A stretch of 64,000 nt of DNA, from positions 992,001 through 1,056,000 of the forward strand of contig NZ_CP007588.1 of NCBI RefSeq assembly GCF_000732905.1, written 5' to 3'. Shown one piece after another: positions 8,041 to 18,014 of the stretch. The translations under genes were made by a program, and so were the position numbers. The notes beneath the pieces were generated by a model, which searched no databases, was not told where the DNA came from, and saw nothing but the letters and a program-made list of their open reading frames with translations. Positions within the stretch are counted from its first letter, which is position 1, and every line of letters begins with the position of its first letter. This DNA comes from Weissella tructae. GTDB taxonomy: Bacteria > Bacillota > Bacilli > Lactobacillales > Lactobacillaceae.

Positions 8041-10017
8041 TTATTCCCCGATCATTGCCTTTTCAATCTTTTCTAATGTTTGTGAGTGACTTGCAATGTC
8101 AGCCAACAAGTTTGCTTCAAATGTATCAACATTTTCCGCAACCATGTCCTTTGATCCGAAACGACGGATTGTCACTGAGTCATTCTTCACTTCTTCATCA
8201 CCGATAACCAATGTGTATGGAATCTTTGATGTTTGTGCATCACGAATCAAGTAACCCATCTTTTCGTTACGATCGTCATACGCGGCACGAATACCTTGCA
8301 AGACCAAACGTTCCTTCAAAGCTTCAGCGTATGCACCGTGAGCTTCACGGTTAACTGGAATAATACGTACTTGTTGTGGTGCCAACCATGTTGGGAAGGC
8401 TCCCTTGTACATTTCAGTTAGGTACGCAGTGAAACGTTCCATTGTTGAGATGATTCCACGGTGAATCATAACAGGACGGTGCTTTTCACCATCAGCTCCG
8501 ACATAGTTAACATCGAAACGTTCTGGTAACAAGAAGTCTAGTTGGATAGTTGAAAGTGTTTCTTCTCCACCCAAAGCTGTCTTAATTTGCACGTCCAACT
8601 TAGGACCGTAGAACGCAGCTTCTCCTTCGGCTTCGAAGTAATCCAATTCCATGTCATCCATGGCTGTCTTAAGCATACGTTGTGCCTTTGACCACATTTC
8701 ATCGTCATCGTAGTACTTTTCAGTATTTTCAGGGTCACGGTATGACAAACGGAAACGGTAGTCAGTGATATCGAAGTCCTTGTAGACATCAACCATCAAA
8801 GTCAAAATCTTCTTGAATTCGTCTTCAATTTGGTCAGGCATCACAAATGTGTGTCCGTCATTCAATGTCATTTCACGTACACGTGACAATCCAGTCAAAG
8901 CACCTGACTTTTCGTAACGGTGCATCATTCCAAGTTCTGCAACACGGAATGGCAATTCACGATATGAACGTGGCTTGTGCTTGTAGACTTGGATGTGTGA
9001 AGGACAGTTCATTGGACGCAATTCCAAGAATTCTCCATCTCCCATGTCCATTGGTGGGAACATGTCATCACGGTAGTGATCCCAGTGTCCTGATTGCTTG
9101 TACAAGTTCAAGTTTGAAACAACTGGTGTGTAAACGTGTTGGTATCCGTCAGCCAATTCACGATCAACGATGTAACGTTCTAGTGTACGACGAATAGCAG
9201 CCCCATTTGGCATCCAAACAGGCATTCCTGCCCCAACTTCTTGTGATGTAAAGAATAGGTCTTGATCGGCACCAATCTTACGGTGGTCACGTTCCTTAGC
9301 TTCTTCACGACGCTTCATTTCTTCATCCAAATCAGCTTGTGTCCAGAATGCAGTTCCGTAAATACGTTGCAACATTGGGTTTGAAGATTGTCCACGCCAG
9401 TAAGCACCCGCAACAGATGTCAACTTGAAGACCTTGATCCAGCTCGTTGATGGTACCAAACCACCACGGTCCAATTCAACGTGTTCTCCTTGAACAGCAA
9501 TAGAGATTGCTTCGTCTTCAGGCAAGTCTTGAATCAATTCAATCTTGTATGGATCATCCTTAAACATTTCCAATGCTTCATCACGAGTAATCACGCGTGA
9601 AACGATTGGCAAGTTTTCTGCAACAATCTTCTTCATCATCTTTTCGATTTCAGGGAATTGTTCCGCAGCGATTTGTCCATCAGCCTTATCTGTGTCGTAG
9701 TAGAAACCATTGTCGATAAATGGTCCCACTCCGAAATGTACGTCTGGGTAAAGACGGTTAATTGCTTGGGCCAACAAGTGAGAGGCTGAGTGACGCAAAA
9801 TATCTAGTGCTTCTGCATCTGACTTTGTAATCAATGAGAATTCACCATCCTCAGTAATCGCATCGTTCATTCCAACGTAACGTCCGTTCAACTTCGCTGA
9901 AACTGACTTCTTAGCCAATGACTTAGAAATACCTTCGGCGATTGTTAGAGGTGTTACGCCTGATTCAAATTCTTTGACCGCTCCATCAGGGAACGTCATT
10001 TTAACCATTTCTGCCAT
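8041..10017 (-). CDS. thrS: Threonyl-tRNA synthetase
   Basis: 658 residues, full length. An N-terminal TGS domain (about 1-65) is followed by the SAD editing domain with the zinc-site motif [11 protein letters not shown], then the class II catalytic core ([23 protein letters not shown]) and the C-terminal anticodon-binding domain (QVRIIPVN to [18 protein letters not shown]). It charges tRNA-Thr and clears mischarged Ser. The ATG at 10017 has a GGAGATTATC leader. Expression is governed by the T-box leader immediately upstream. Confidence 0.97.
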   Translation of the reverse strand: MAEMVKMTFPDGAVKEFESGVTPLTIAEGISKSLAKKSVSAKLNGRYVGMNDAITEDGEFSLITKSDAEALDILRHSASHLLAQAINRLYPDVHFGVGPFIDNGFYYDTDKADGQIAAEQFPEIEKMMKKIVAENLPIVSRVITRDEALEMFKDDPYKIELIQDLPEDEAISIAVQGEHVELDRGGLVPSTSWIKVFKLTSVAGAYWRGQSSNPMLQRIYGTAFWTQADLDEEMKRREEAKERDHRKIGADQDLFFTSQEVGAGMPVWMPNGAAIRRTLERYIVDRELADGYQHVYTPVVSNLNLYKQSGHWDHYRDDMFPPMDMGDGEFLELRPMNCPSHIQVYKHKPRSYRELPFRVAELGMMHRYEKSGALTGLSRVREMTLNDGHTFVMPDQIEDEFKKILTLMVDVYKDFDITDYRFRLSYRDPENTEKYYDDDEMWSKAQRMLKTAMDDMELDYFEAEGEAAFYGPKLDVQIKTALGGEETLSTIQLDFLLPERFDVNYVGADGEKHRPVMIHRGIISTMERFTAYLTEMYKGAFPTWLAPQQVRIIPVNREAHGAYAEALKERLVLQGIRAAYDDRNEKMGYLIRDAQTSKIPYTLVIGDEEVKNDSVTIRRFGSKDMVAENVDTFEANLLADIASHSQTLEKIEKAMIGE

Positions 10018-10064
10018 GATAATCTCCTTAAAATATTAATCAATTTTTGAATTAGAAAATAAAA

Positions 10065-10290
10065 AGCGCCCCGTCACAAAATGTGACGGGACGCTTACTC
10101 ACGTGGTACCACCCGAATTCATCCACTAATCGTGGACCTTAAGTGCCCTTAACGCGAGCGTACGAAACTGGTTTGCCAGTTCACTTAGAAGGAGTATCTT
10201 AATTAGCATATGGCTCATTCACAACAACTAGAGCTTTCTGGACATAGCGGCTTAATTAAAACATGTCTTCATCAACGTTTTCTAATGTCA
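10065..10290 (-). promoter_or_regulatory. T-box leader of thrS
   Basis: On the minus strand the leader holds the T-box core GGGTGGTACCACG (complement of about 10102-10114, consensus AGGGTGGNACCGCG) and ends in a terminator hairpin at 10065-10095 with arms around CGTCCCGTCACA and a T tract. Upstream, several paired segments including ACTGG-CAAA-CCAGT form the preceding stems. An extended -10, TGTTATAAT, at 10298-10293 would start the transcript near 10286. Uncharged tRNA-Thr would favour the antiterminator. I could not place the Thr specifier codon securely. Confidence 0.88.
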
Positions 10291-10318
10291 TTATTATAAC
10301 AAATGAAATCGTAAAAAG

Positions 10319-10342
10319 AAAGCGCAATGCCATTACGCTTTT
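10319..10342 (-). terminator. Terminator overlapping the end of the flavodoxin gene
   Basis: AAAGCGTAATG and CATTGCGCTTT pair on the minus strand and are followed by TCTTTTT. The hairpin includes the flavodoxin stop codon, so the gene is tightly packed against thrS. Confidence 0.75.
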
Positions 10343-10782
10343 GTCGCGATTAATGCCTGCACCATTTCTGCCAGATGCACAGCATCTGTTGCATCTGGAT
10401 TCAAATTGACTTTGACGTTCTCAGCACCACGTTGTGCCTGTGTTTGCGCTAATTGTTTGTCAAATTCGTCAACCGCAGTACAAAAATCATCGCCATAGAA
10501 ATCATCCCCTGACCCTGCAACGGCATATGTTAATCCGCTAAAGTCCAAACCGACTAGGTCTTCATAAAAATCTAAGGCTTCTTCAGGTAAAGTCCCCAAA
10601 TCAAATGTATACGGTACAACAACTAAAAAGTCAGTTTCTGCTGGATTAATGCTTAACGCATCGACCAATGAAATATCCTCTTTAATTGTTTCGATATTTG
10701 CAGCGCGTAATTGCGCCACAATAATATCAGCCACAGCTTCATTATTCCCCGTAATTGTGGCAAACATAACTCGTGCCTTCAT
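10333..10782 (-). CDS. Flavodoxin-like protein
   Basis: 149 residues, the short-chain flavodoxin length. An N-terminal beta strand leads to the FMN-phosphate loop ATITGNNEAVA (residues 8-18), a variant of the (S/T)xTGNTE motif. YTFDLGTLPEEALDFYEDL and AVAGSGDDFYGDDFC match the two FMN-isoalloxazine loops. It probably shuttles electrons at low potential; the redox partner is unknown. It lies 26 bases after mutL, which it probably shares a transcript with, though no functional link is expected. Some family members lack bound flavin, so function is inferred. Confidence 0.85.
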   Translation of the reverse strand: MKARVMFATITGNNEAVADIIVAQLRAANIETIKEDISLVDALSINPAETDFLVVVPYTFDLGTLPEEALDFYEDLVGLDFSGLTYAVAGSGDDFYGDDFCTAVDEFDKQLAQTQAQRGAENVKVNLNPDATDAVHLAEMVQALIATKA

Positions 10783-10807
10783 AGACAGCGCTCCTCTCTA
10801 ACCCCGT

Positions 10808-12784
10808 TTAGAATGGGTGCTCATCATATTCCGTCCAGCTGGTGTGGCTGTCTTGAATGCGCTTAAACATTTTCTCCATATCTGTCATAGACAATGTCAC
10901 AACAGTTGGTCGTCCGTGCGGACAATTATATGGATTTTGCGTTTCGGCTAATTGTACTAATAATCCACGTGCTTCAAAATCATTTAATGACCAGTTCGCT
11001 TTGATTGATCGCTTACATGCCATCATAATTGCTGTTTTCTCACGGAACTTTTCTAAGGTCAAATGTTCATCACGTAAATACCAATCTAGCATTTCACGAA
11101 TCGTCGCCTCTTCATGCCCCTTGGGGAACCAACCTGGATGTTCACGTAAGACAAAGGTATTAACCCCAAATTCTTCTAACGTTAACCCAAGTGAATCTAA
11201 TTCAGCCAAATGTCCTTGTAACTTTAAGGCATCCACCGCTGAAAACGATAAGACGATTGGTACCAATAATTGTTGCTTTTCCAAGCCGATTTTACCGATT
11301 TCAGTTCGGAATTGTTCATACTTAATACGTTCTTGGGCCGCATGCTGGTCAATCATATATAGACCGGCTTCACCTTGTGCAAACAAGAAAGTCCCATGCA
11401 TTTGTCCAATGTAACTTAATTCTGGGAATGCGTCTTTGTCTTCTGCCTTATCAACCGCCCACAATTCTTCTTGAGCCGCAATACCAACTACCTGAGAATC
11501 ATGACCAGCAAACGGACTAGCTTCATGCGTTGCGTAGGTATCCGCAAATGAGGCAACTTTATCTAAATCTTGTTCATCAGTAATCGTTACCGCAACAACA
11601 TCTTCATCCGGTGTCACACTTTCAGCTACCACTTCTGGCATCACATCCGCAGTCGTTTCCACTACTTCTTCAACTGTAACACTAGGCATATCGTCTGCTG
11701 TTGTCGCGCTAACCTTAGGCGTTGCTTCTCGTAAGGTTAAATCAGCACCTAGGACAGTTTGATTCATTAAATTATCCAGACCATCTGGAATCAAATTTTC
11801 ACGACTCAAACGTTCTGCAATTGCTTCTCTTACCAAATTTACAAGTTCTGTTTCTTTTGAAAGACGCACTTCATGTTTCTGTGGATGCACATTCACATCG
11901 ACCAATAGCGGATCCATTTGAATATCAATAACCGCAATTGGGAATCGACCTACCATCAATTTAGAACCATATCCTTTAATGATGGCATTGGTTAATTGGT
12001 AATTCTTCACATAACGACCGTTAATCAAGACCGCCATATATGAACGATTTGCACGTGTTAATTCTGGTAATGATGTATAACCCGTAATTTTGAAATCTAA
12101 GTCTTCTGCCTCAAAATCAACCATCTTACGCGCTTGTTGTGTGCCGTAAATAGACGCAATCACTTGCTGTAAATTGCCATTCCCAACCGTACGCATAATC
12201 TCTTTATCACCATGTCGTAAACGTAATGAGACTTCTGGATGACTTAAGGCAATGTGATGTAAGACATCGGTAATTTGCGCCAATTCTGTTGACGGACTCT
12301 TCAAATACTTTAGGCGGGCGGGCGTGTTAAAGAACAAATTCTTGACTGTAATATCTGTTCCTTGACGTCCACTAGCACTCGTATGTTCTTCTAAAATCCC
12401 ACCTTTATAACGTACTTGTGAACCGTGCTCACTATCAGCTTGCGCAGTTACTAAAGTCACTTCACTAACAGAGGCAATTGACGGCAATGCTTCTCCACGG
12501 AATCCTAAAGAATGCACACGGAAAAGATCATGACGTGTCGTAATTTTAGACGTCGCATGTCGTAAAAACGCTGTTTCAACATCATCATCTGCAATTCCTT
12601 GACCATCATCAATCACACGGATTAAATCTGTCCCGGCCGCTTCAACCAACACGTCAATGCGTGTCGCCTTTGCATCAATGGCGTTTTCAACTAATTCCTT
12701 TACAACAGATGCAGGTCGTTCAATAACTTCTCCCGCAGCAATCTGATTTGCCAAAACATCTGACAAGGTTGCAATCTTCCCCAT
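10808..12784 (-). CDS. mutL: DNA mismatch repair protein MutL
   Basis: 658 residues. The N-terminal GHKL ATPase domain (about 1-330) has the ELVENAIDA, DDGQGI and GFRGEALPSI motifs. A Val/Glu/Thr/Asp-rich linker follows, then a C-terminal endonuclease domain with DQHAAQERIKYE (metal-binding DQHAx2Ex4E motif), ACKRSIKAN and CPHGRP, so this is a nicking MutL as expected in bacteria without MutH. KQQLLVP in the C-terminal domain resembles the MutL beta-clamp contact. The start ATG at 12784 has AGGAGGG upstream. It follows mutS by 30 bases and is co-transcribed with it. Confidence 0.97.
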   Translation of the reverse strand: MGKIATLSDVLANQIAAGEVIERPASVVKELVENAIDAKATRIDVLVEAAGTDLIRVIDDGQGIADDDVETAFLRHATSKITTRHDLFRVHSLGFRGEALPSIASVSEVTLVTAQADSEHGSQVRYKGGILEEHTSASGRQGTDITVKNLFFNTPARLKYLKSPSTELAQITDVLHHIALSHPEVSLRLRHGDKEIMRTVGNGNLQQVIASIYGTQQARKMVDFEAEDLDFKITGYTSLPELTRANRSYMAVLINGRYVKNYQLTNAIIKGYGSKLMVGRFPIAVIDIQMDPLLVDVNVHPQKHEVRLSKETELVNLVREAIAERLSRENLIPDGLDNLMNQTVLGADLTLREATPKVSATTADDMPSVTVEEVVETTADVMPEVVAESVTPDEDVVAVTITDEQDLDKVASFADTYATHEASPFAGHDSQVVGIAAQEELWAVDKAEDKDAFPELSYIGQMHGTFLFAQGEAGLYMIDQHAAQERIKYEQFRTEIGKIGLEKQQLLVPIVLSFSAVDALKLQGHLAELDSLGLTLEEFGVNTFVLREHPGWFPKGHEEATIREMLDWYLRDEHLTLEKFREKTAIMMACKRSIKANWSLNDFEARGLLVQLAETQNPYNCPHGRPTVVTLSMTDMEKMFKRIQDSHTSWTEYDEHPF

Positions 12785-12814
12785 GGTATTCCCTCCTTCA
12801 TTTTCGTTCAGTCA

Positions 12815-15451
12815 TTATTTTAATTTGGCTTGCCATTCATTTAGCTTGATTAAGGCTTGTAATGGCGTTAAATCTGCCAAATTAATCGCCTTAACTTCAT
12901 CAACGACACCTTGTACCTCAGTATCTGGCATCGCAAACAAATCAAGTTGCGCATCAGTTTCAACTGGTGCCACATCCGCAGCTTGTTGCATCTCGGCAAC
13001 GTCTGTTTCAACCGCTGCAACGATTGGTAGATCAACCACACCTTCAGATAATATTGGCGTCATGACTTTTTCGTCGGCTTCTAAGGTCGCTAAAATGTCA
13101 CTTGCACGCGTAATCAATGTATCTGGTAAGCCTGCCAATTTGGCAACATTAATTCCATAACTTTGATCAGCGGGTCCAGCCAAAATTTTATGAGAGAAAA
13201 TCAATTGTCCATTTTCTTCTGTCGCCCCCACATGAATATTCTTCAGATGCGGTAATTCTGTATCCAAACTTGTTAATTCATGATAGTGGGTTGAGAACAA
13301 TGTTTTTGCCTTCGTATGCGCATGTACGTGCTCAATAATCGCTTGTGCCAGCGCCATTCCATCATACGTTGCAGTTCCACGACCCAGTTCATCAAACAAA
13401 ATCAATGATTGTGGCGTTGCATATTGTAAGGCCGTGTTTGCTTCAGCCATTTCCACCATGAAAGTTGAATTACCTGAAATCAAATCGTCGGCCGCACCAA
13501 TGCGTGTAAAGATTTGATCAAAAATGGGTAACGTTGCACTATCAGCCGGAACAAATGACCCAATTTGAGCCATCACAACTGTCAATGCCAATTGACGCAT
13601 GTACGTTGATTTACCAGACATGTTAGGTCCTGTAATCAATTGAATGGTTTCGTCTTCACGCATCGTAATGTCATTCGCAACATAACTTTGGTGTCCCAAA
13701 ACCTTTTCCACCACAGGATGACGTCCGTTTTTAATCGCAATCATTTGCTTATCAGCCAACGTTGGACGGACAAAATCATAACGTTCAGCGACATCAGCCA
13801 AAGCTTGCAAAACGTCTAATTCCGCTAACGCACCCGCCAACTTCTGTAGTCGCTTAATGTTTGTTTTGATTGTTTCACGCACTTCACTAAATAATTGATA
13901 TTCCAATTCACTAGACTTGGCTTCGGCCTCTAGAATCAATTGTTCATGTTCCTTTAGTTCAGGCGTAATAAAACGTTCTGCGTTAACCAATGTTTGCTTA
14001 CGGTTGTAACGGTCTGCTTCTAACTTGCCAACATTCGCCTTTGTCACTTCAATATAGTAACCAAAGACTTTATTGTACCCAATCTTTAATGAGTTAATCC
14101 CTGTTGCTTCACGCTCACGAGCTTCAAGATCAGCCAACCATTGCTTACCATTTTGCAAGACATCACGGTAACCGTCTAATTGTGTATTGTGGCCATCACG
14201 AATCACACCACCGTCTTTCAAACCAATGGGTGGTTCTTCCATAATGGCTTCACTAATCAAGGTTTCTAAGTCAGTAACTGGGTCTAATTGTTGCACAACA
14301 GTCCCAAAAATAGCCGTATCCATTGTGTTTAGACTGTCTAACAATAGCGGTACTTGTCGTAATGAATTACGCAGTTGCAATAAATCACGCCCATTGGCCG
14401 TTCCATATGCCACACGTCCTGCTAAACGTTCCAAGTCATAGACTTGCTTCAAACCATCTTGAATCTGGGCACGATTAAAGAAATCGGCCACAAAACCACC
14501 AATTTTATCGTAACGTAGCGTCAACGTATTTTTATCCAGCACAGGTTGTTCTAACCATTGCTTCAATAGTCGACCACCCATGGCTGTTTTCGTTTCATCC
14601 AACAACCAATATAGCGTCCCGTTACGTTGACCTGTACGTAGATTCGTCGTCAATTCTAGATTGGCACGTGAATTACGGTCTAATTTTAAATACTGCGCAA
14701 GCTCATAGCTTGTCGCAACTTTCAAATGATCTAATGCTCGCTTTTGCGTCGCAAATAAATATGCCAACAAAATTTCAGTGGCTGATTTTTCAACCTCAAC
14801 TGTTAGGCCTTGTGTTAAGTATGAAATCTCAGCGTTTGCATCAGCTTTTTCTTGATGTGATGTCAAAATACCTAAGTTAGTTAAATTCGCTTGAAAGTCA
14901 TCTGGCAATGTAATGTCGGTTACGACTTCCTTGGTTTCTAGACGACTTAATTCATTCAAGACATTCGTTACTGAAACAACTGTAGTAGCCTTCAGTTCAC
15001 CAGTAGCCAAATCTGTATACGCCAATCCATATTGGTTTTGTGCATTCATCGTCACACTGACCAAATAATTGTTGTCCTTCGCATTATCAGCGGTATCCTT
15101 CATACGCGTTCCAGGCGTGACTAATTGCACGACATCACGTTTTACCATACCTTCTGCTTCTGCTGCGTCTTCTAACTGTTCAACAATGGCTACTTTATAT
15201 CCCTTATCAACTAAGATATCAATATAGTTTGGCGCCGCATGATGCGGTACCCCTGCCATCGGAATTGGGTTATCTGATTTTTTATTACGTTGCGTCAATG
15301 TCAACTCTAGAAGTTGTGAACCCAAGACGGCATCGTCATTGAATAATTCGTAAAAATCACCTAGGCGATAAAATAAGAAAGCATCTGGGTATTGTGCCTT
15401 AATCTTATTATATTGCTCCATCATCGGTGTCGTTTTAGCTTTTGCTACCAT
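12815..15451 (-). CDS. mutS: DNA mismatch recognition protein MutS
   Basis: 878 residues from the ATG at 15451, chosen because GGAGG lies eight bases before it (an upstream ATG at 15466 itself contains that site). The mismatch-binding domain contains FYRLGDFYELF, the family's Phe-x-Glu wedge. The C-terminal ATPase has GPNMSGKSTYMRQ (Walker A), FDELGRGTATYDG (Walker B region) and STHYHELT. A variable tail contains QLDLF at residues 835-839, a good beta-clamp-binding pentapeptide. It recognises mismatches and recruits MutL, encoded just downstream. Confidence 0.97.
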   Translation of the reverse strand: MVAKAKTTPMMEQYNKIKAQYPDAFLFYRLGDFYELFNDDAVLGSQLLELTLTQRNKKSDNPIPMAGVPHHAAPNYIDILVDKGYKVAIVEQLEDAAEAEGMVKRDVVQLVTPGTRMKDTADNAKDNNYLVSVTMNAQNQYGLAYTDLATGELKATTVVSVTNVLNELSRLETKEVVTDITLPDDFQANLTNLGILTSHQEKADANAEISYLTQGLTVEVEKSATEILLAYLFATQKRALDHLKVATSYELAQYLKLDRNSRANLELTTNLRTGQRNGTLYWLLDETKTAMGGRLLKQWLEQPVLDKNTLTLRYDKIGGFVADFFNRAQIQDGLKQVYDLERLAGRVAYGTANGRDLLQLRNSLRQVPLLLDSLNTMDTAIFGTVVQQLDPVTDLETLISEAIMEEPPIGLKDGGVIRDGHNTQLDGYRDVLQNGKQWLADLEAREREATGINSLKIGYNKVFGYYIEVTKANVGKLEADRYNRKQTLVNAERFITPELKEHEQLILEAEAKSSELEYQLFSEVRETIKTNIKRLQKLAGALAELDVLQALADVAERYDFVRPTLADKQMIAIKNGRHPVVEKVLGHQSYVANDITMREDETIQLITGPNMSGKSTYMRQLALTVVMAQIGSFVPADSATLPIFDQIFTRIGAADDLISGNSTFMVEMAEANTALQYATPQSLILFDELGRGTATYDGMALAQAIIEHVHAHTKAKTLFSTHYHELTSLDTELPHLKNIHVGATEENGQLIFSHKILAGPADQSYGINVAKLAGLPDTLITRASDILATLEADEKVMTPILSEGVVDLPIVAAVETDVAEMQQAADVAPVETDAQLDLFAMPDTEVQGVVDEVKAINLADLTPLQALIKLNEWQAKLK

Positions 15452-15494
15452 CTTGCATTCCTCCATTCACGTACGCAAAATAACTGTGTGATTG

Positions 15495-15529
15495 AAAAAA
15501 CGCTCATTGGGATTATCCAATCAGCGTTT
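15495..15529 (-). terminator. Terminator after yceD
   Basis: AAACGCTGATTGG and CCAATGAGCGTTT pair on the minus strand, with a TTTTTC tail. It begins five bases after the yceD stop, leaving no room for a downstream rpmF. Confidence 0.88.
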
Positions 15530-15533
15530 AAGA

Positions 15534-16076
15534 TTACTTGTCGTCTGTTGCTGCGAACAAGTCTGCTAATCCTGCTAATGGTGTGTTACTTTCAGCATCA
15601 TCAGCTTGATTTTCGTAGTCTTTTTCAGACAATACTGCCCAGTTATTACCGGCTGGCATTTCTTGTCCTTGTGCTTCTTCTTCAGTTAGCACTTGCAAAG
15701 GAATGTTTACAACAATGTACTCAATAACCGCTTCTTGGAAATCAATTTCCTTATCAACAACCATAACTGATTGTTCTTCTTCGTAACGATCCATGTGTGT
15801 TGTATCTTGAATGTAAACTTCGTCAATATCAAATGTCAAAGGTACATCAACTAATTCCAATGAACGTGTTGATGGTGTTGTCACCGTTACGTTCACGTTG
15901 GCATGTACAATAACATCATCTCGGTCAGCTTGAATGAAACCGTTCAATTCTACAGGGGTCACATCTTTAATAACGTCACCAAAATCTGCCATCAAACGCT
16001 CTTTCACATCAAGAGTTTCAGTGAAGTTTTTTACTTCATCTGTGTAATTTTGTAAATCAGAAAAACGCCATTTCAT
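15534..16076 (-). CDS. YceD/DUF177 family protein
   Basis: 180 residues. The pattern of an N-terminal KWRFSDLQ segment, a central VNVTVTTPSTRSLELVDVPLTFDIDE block and an acidic DLVEYIVVNIPLQVL-like region fits the DUF177 family, whose plant and bacterial members are needed for 23S rRNA accumulation. In most bacteria the gene is followed by rpmF (ribosomal protein L32); here a terminator comes directly after it and mutS lies beyond. It overlaps the end of tmcAL by 4 bases, so it is the last gene of the ribosome-related operon. No zinc-binding Cys cluster is seen. Confidence 0.87.
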   Translation of the reverse strand: MKWRFSDLQNYTDEVKNFTETLDVKERLMADFGDVIKDVTPVELNGFIQADRDDVIVHANVNVTVTTPSTRSLELVDVPLTFDIDEVYIQDTTHMDRYEEEQSVMVVDKEIDFQEAVIEYIVVNIPLQVLTEEEAQGQEMPAGNNWAVLSEKDYENQADDAESNTPLAGLADLFAATDDK

Positions 16077-17248
16077 GATTCGGTCTCCTCATAAAAAATT
16101 GGTTGCCTACGTACATCTTGTGAAAATGATTGGTAGGCTATTTGTTGTGCACAATACTGATAAAGTTGGCCAGCTCGGAAGTCCAACTGTAGTAAATCTG
16201 TTAAATCATCTTTACCAACACGATTTAACGTTGGTAACGTAATCGATTCACGTTGCTGTTTCACATACTGACGCCCTTTACCATTACTACCTAAGAGTCT
16301 TAGATAGGGGCGTGCTTGTTTCATTTCTTCTGTTGTAATTTGTAATAAGGTATAAAGCAATGTTCGTTGTAAACGTGCTTGTGTGTAACGTTTACTTTTA
16401 AAGGTCGCTTGAAAATCATCCCATGTCACCATTGGATTCGTTTCAATCAAACGCTTTAAACGATATGCCAACCCATCGTTCAATTGGTAAATCAATTCCA
16501 ATTGTTCCACAGGTGTCGTCAAAACTTTATACTTCAACAAATCAAACCACTTATCTGACCAAGCGTACGTCTCGGGTCCTTCAGATAACCAGTCCGCCGC
16601 TTGTGGTGAAACATACGCTGATACATCTTCACTTGCTGATCGCAAGGCAGTTGCACTCGCAATATGCCCGCCTGGTAAGCTTGCATCATGATAACCCGCT
16701 TTTACCCGTTGAATAGGCGTCAATACCATCTCATCCGCCCAACCTAGTGCAATGGCCGCATTTGCATACGCAAAGCCTAGTAAGTCATTCGGATTTTCTA
16801 AACGAAAACCAATAATCGTTTCCAACACATCATTAAATTGCGTGGCATACGTTTGACGGTAATCTTGCTTAAAATCGGCATGATCAACCAGTTGCTTGTG
16901 GGCTACTTTTGCTAAGGCCATGAAATCTAGCTCTGCATGTTCAGCGCCAAAGACAATCTCACGAACACCTAAATCATACAAAATGGTCAATGCCCCTTCA
17001 GCAAATATATGCGCTGGTTGTACGGCAAAGGCAAATGGCAATTCATAAACTAAGTCGACACCACCAGCTAACGCAAGTTCTGTCCGACGCCATTTATTGA
17101 AAATTGCCGGTTCACCACGTTGGACGTAGTTCCCACTCATAACCGTTACCACAACATCCGCATTCGTCACCTGCCGAGCTTGTTGCGCATGATAAGCATG
17201 CCCATTATGGAAGGGATTATATTCAGTTATTAAGCCAACTGCTTTCAT
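16073..17248 (-). CDS. tmcAL: tRNA(Met) cytidine acetate ligase
   Basis: 391 residues from the ATG at 17248 (GGAGGAG seven bases upstream). The N terminus AVGLITEYNPFHNGHAYH holds the HIGH-like nucleotidyltransferase motif, followed by VMSGNYVQRGEPAIFNKW, both diagnostic of the YlbM/TmcAL family. The enzyme activates acetate with ATP and acetylates C34 of elongator tRNA-Met, aiding AUG decoding. The distal part is helical and binds tRNA. It sits between the YqeM-type methyltransferase and yceD, the same order as in lactobacilli. Confidence 0.93.
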   Translation of the reverse strand: MKAVGLITEYNPFHNGHAYHAQQARQVTNADVVVTVMSGNYVQRGEPAIFNKWRRTELALAGGVDLVYELPFAFAVQPAHIFAEGALTILYDLGVREIVFGAEHAELDFMALAKVAHKQLVDHADFKQDYRQTYATQFNDVLETIIGFRLENPNDLLGFAYANAAIALGWADEMVLTPIQRVKAGYHDASLPGGHIASATALRSASEDVSAYVSPQAADWLSEGPETYAWSDKWFDLLKYKVLTTPVEQLELIYQLNDGLAYRLKRLIETNPMVTWDDFQATFKSKRYTQARLQRTLLYTLLQITTEEMKQARPYLRLLGSNGKGRQYVKQQRESITLPTLNRVGKDDLTDLLQLDFRAGQLYQYCAQQIAYQSFSQDVRRQPIFYEETES

Positions 17249-17266
17249 AATCACTCCTCCACATGT

Positions 17267-18013
17267 TTACGCTTTTGTTGCACTAAAGAACCAGCGTGGT
17301 GCTTGATCCAAGTCTTCACTACGACCAAAGTCACTTGTAACCTTCACATCTTTAAAGCCAGCTTCTGCAAGTAGCTTTAGATATGTTTCCAGTGGGTACG
17401 TACGTTCTGTATGAATCTCTTGGATTTGTTGGTAACCATCAATTTCTTCGTTATATACAAAGAATGTCAGTTCATGTTCCACTGTATGCTCAGCGTCTTC
17501 AACCCCAAATGATGACCACATAAAGGCCGTTTCTTCATCATGCCAGTTGTACATATATCCTGGATAAATCACATCAGTTTGTTCTGGTGTGATGACATCA
17601 AAGATAAATTGCCCATCGGTATCCAAATGTTGTGCAACTTGTTGGAAAGTTGCCAATGTTTCAGCTTCATTTGCTAGATAGTTAAATGAATCAGCGAAAC
17701 ATGTGATTGTCCCAAATGTACGTTCTAAAGCAGACCATTCACGCATGTCTCCTTGTACAAGTGGCAAATCAACTTCGGCCTTGCCTGCATGTTCAGAGGC
17801 AATCGTTAGCATTTCTTCTGACAAATCAAAATTCATGATGTCAGAGAAACCTGCTTGCTTCAACATAATGGCTAATCGACCAGCTCCACCAGCTAATTCT
17901 AGCAATGGGGCTTGTGGATCTTTGATTTCTTGCTTGGCATAAGCAAACCAGTCTTCGTAAGCTGTTTCATCAAATAGTTTGTCGTATAGACGGGCAAATG
18001 TTTGATAATTCAT
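17267..18013 (-). CDS. Class I SAM-dependent methyltransferase (YqeM-like)
   Basis: 248 residues from the ATG at 18013; the longer reading to 18133 has no family similarity and would overlap rsfS heavily. The SAM motif LLELAGGAGRLAI occurs near residue 35, followed by MNFDLSEEML and VQGDMREW, matching class I methyltransferases such as B. subtilis YqeM. The substrate is unknown; small molecule or RNA are both possible. The start lies one base past the rsfS stop, and the gene is embedded in the yqeG-to-yceD operon. Confidence 0.87.
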   Translation of the reverse strand: MNYQTFARLYDKLFDETAYEDWFAYAKQEIKDPQAPLLELAGGAGRLAIMLKQAGFSDIMNFDLSEEMLTIASEHAGKAEVDLPLVQGDMREWSALERTFGTITCFADSFNYLANEAETLATFQQVAQHLDTDGQFIFDVITPEQTDVIYPGYMYNWHDEETAFMWSSFGVEDAEHTVEHELTFFVYNEEIDGYQQIQEIHTERTYPLETYLKLLAEAGFKDVKVTSDFGRSEDLDQAPRWFFSATKA

Positions 18014-18014
18014 C

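Noticed and set aside
10857-11414. 185-codon plus-strand frame opposite mutL
   Set aside because: Antisense to a complete mutL with intact motifs; no ribosome site or family likeness.
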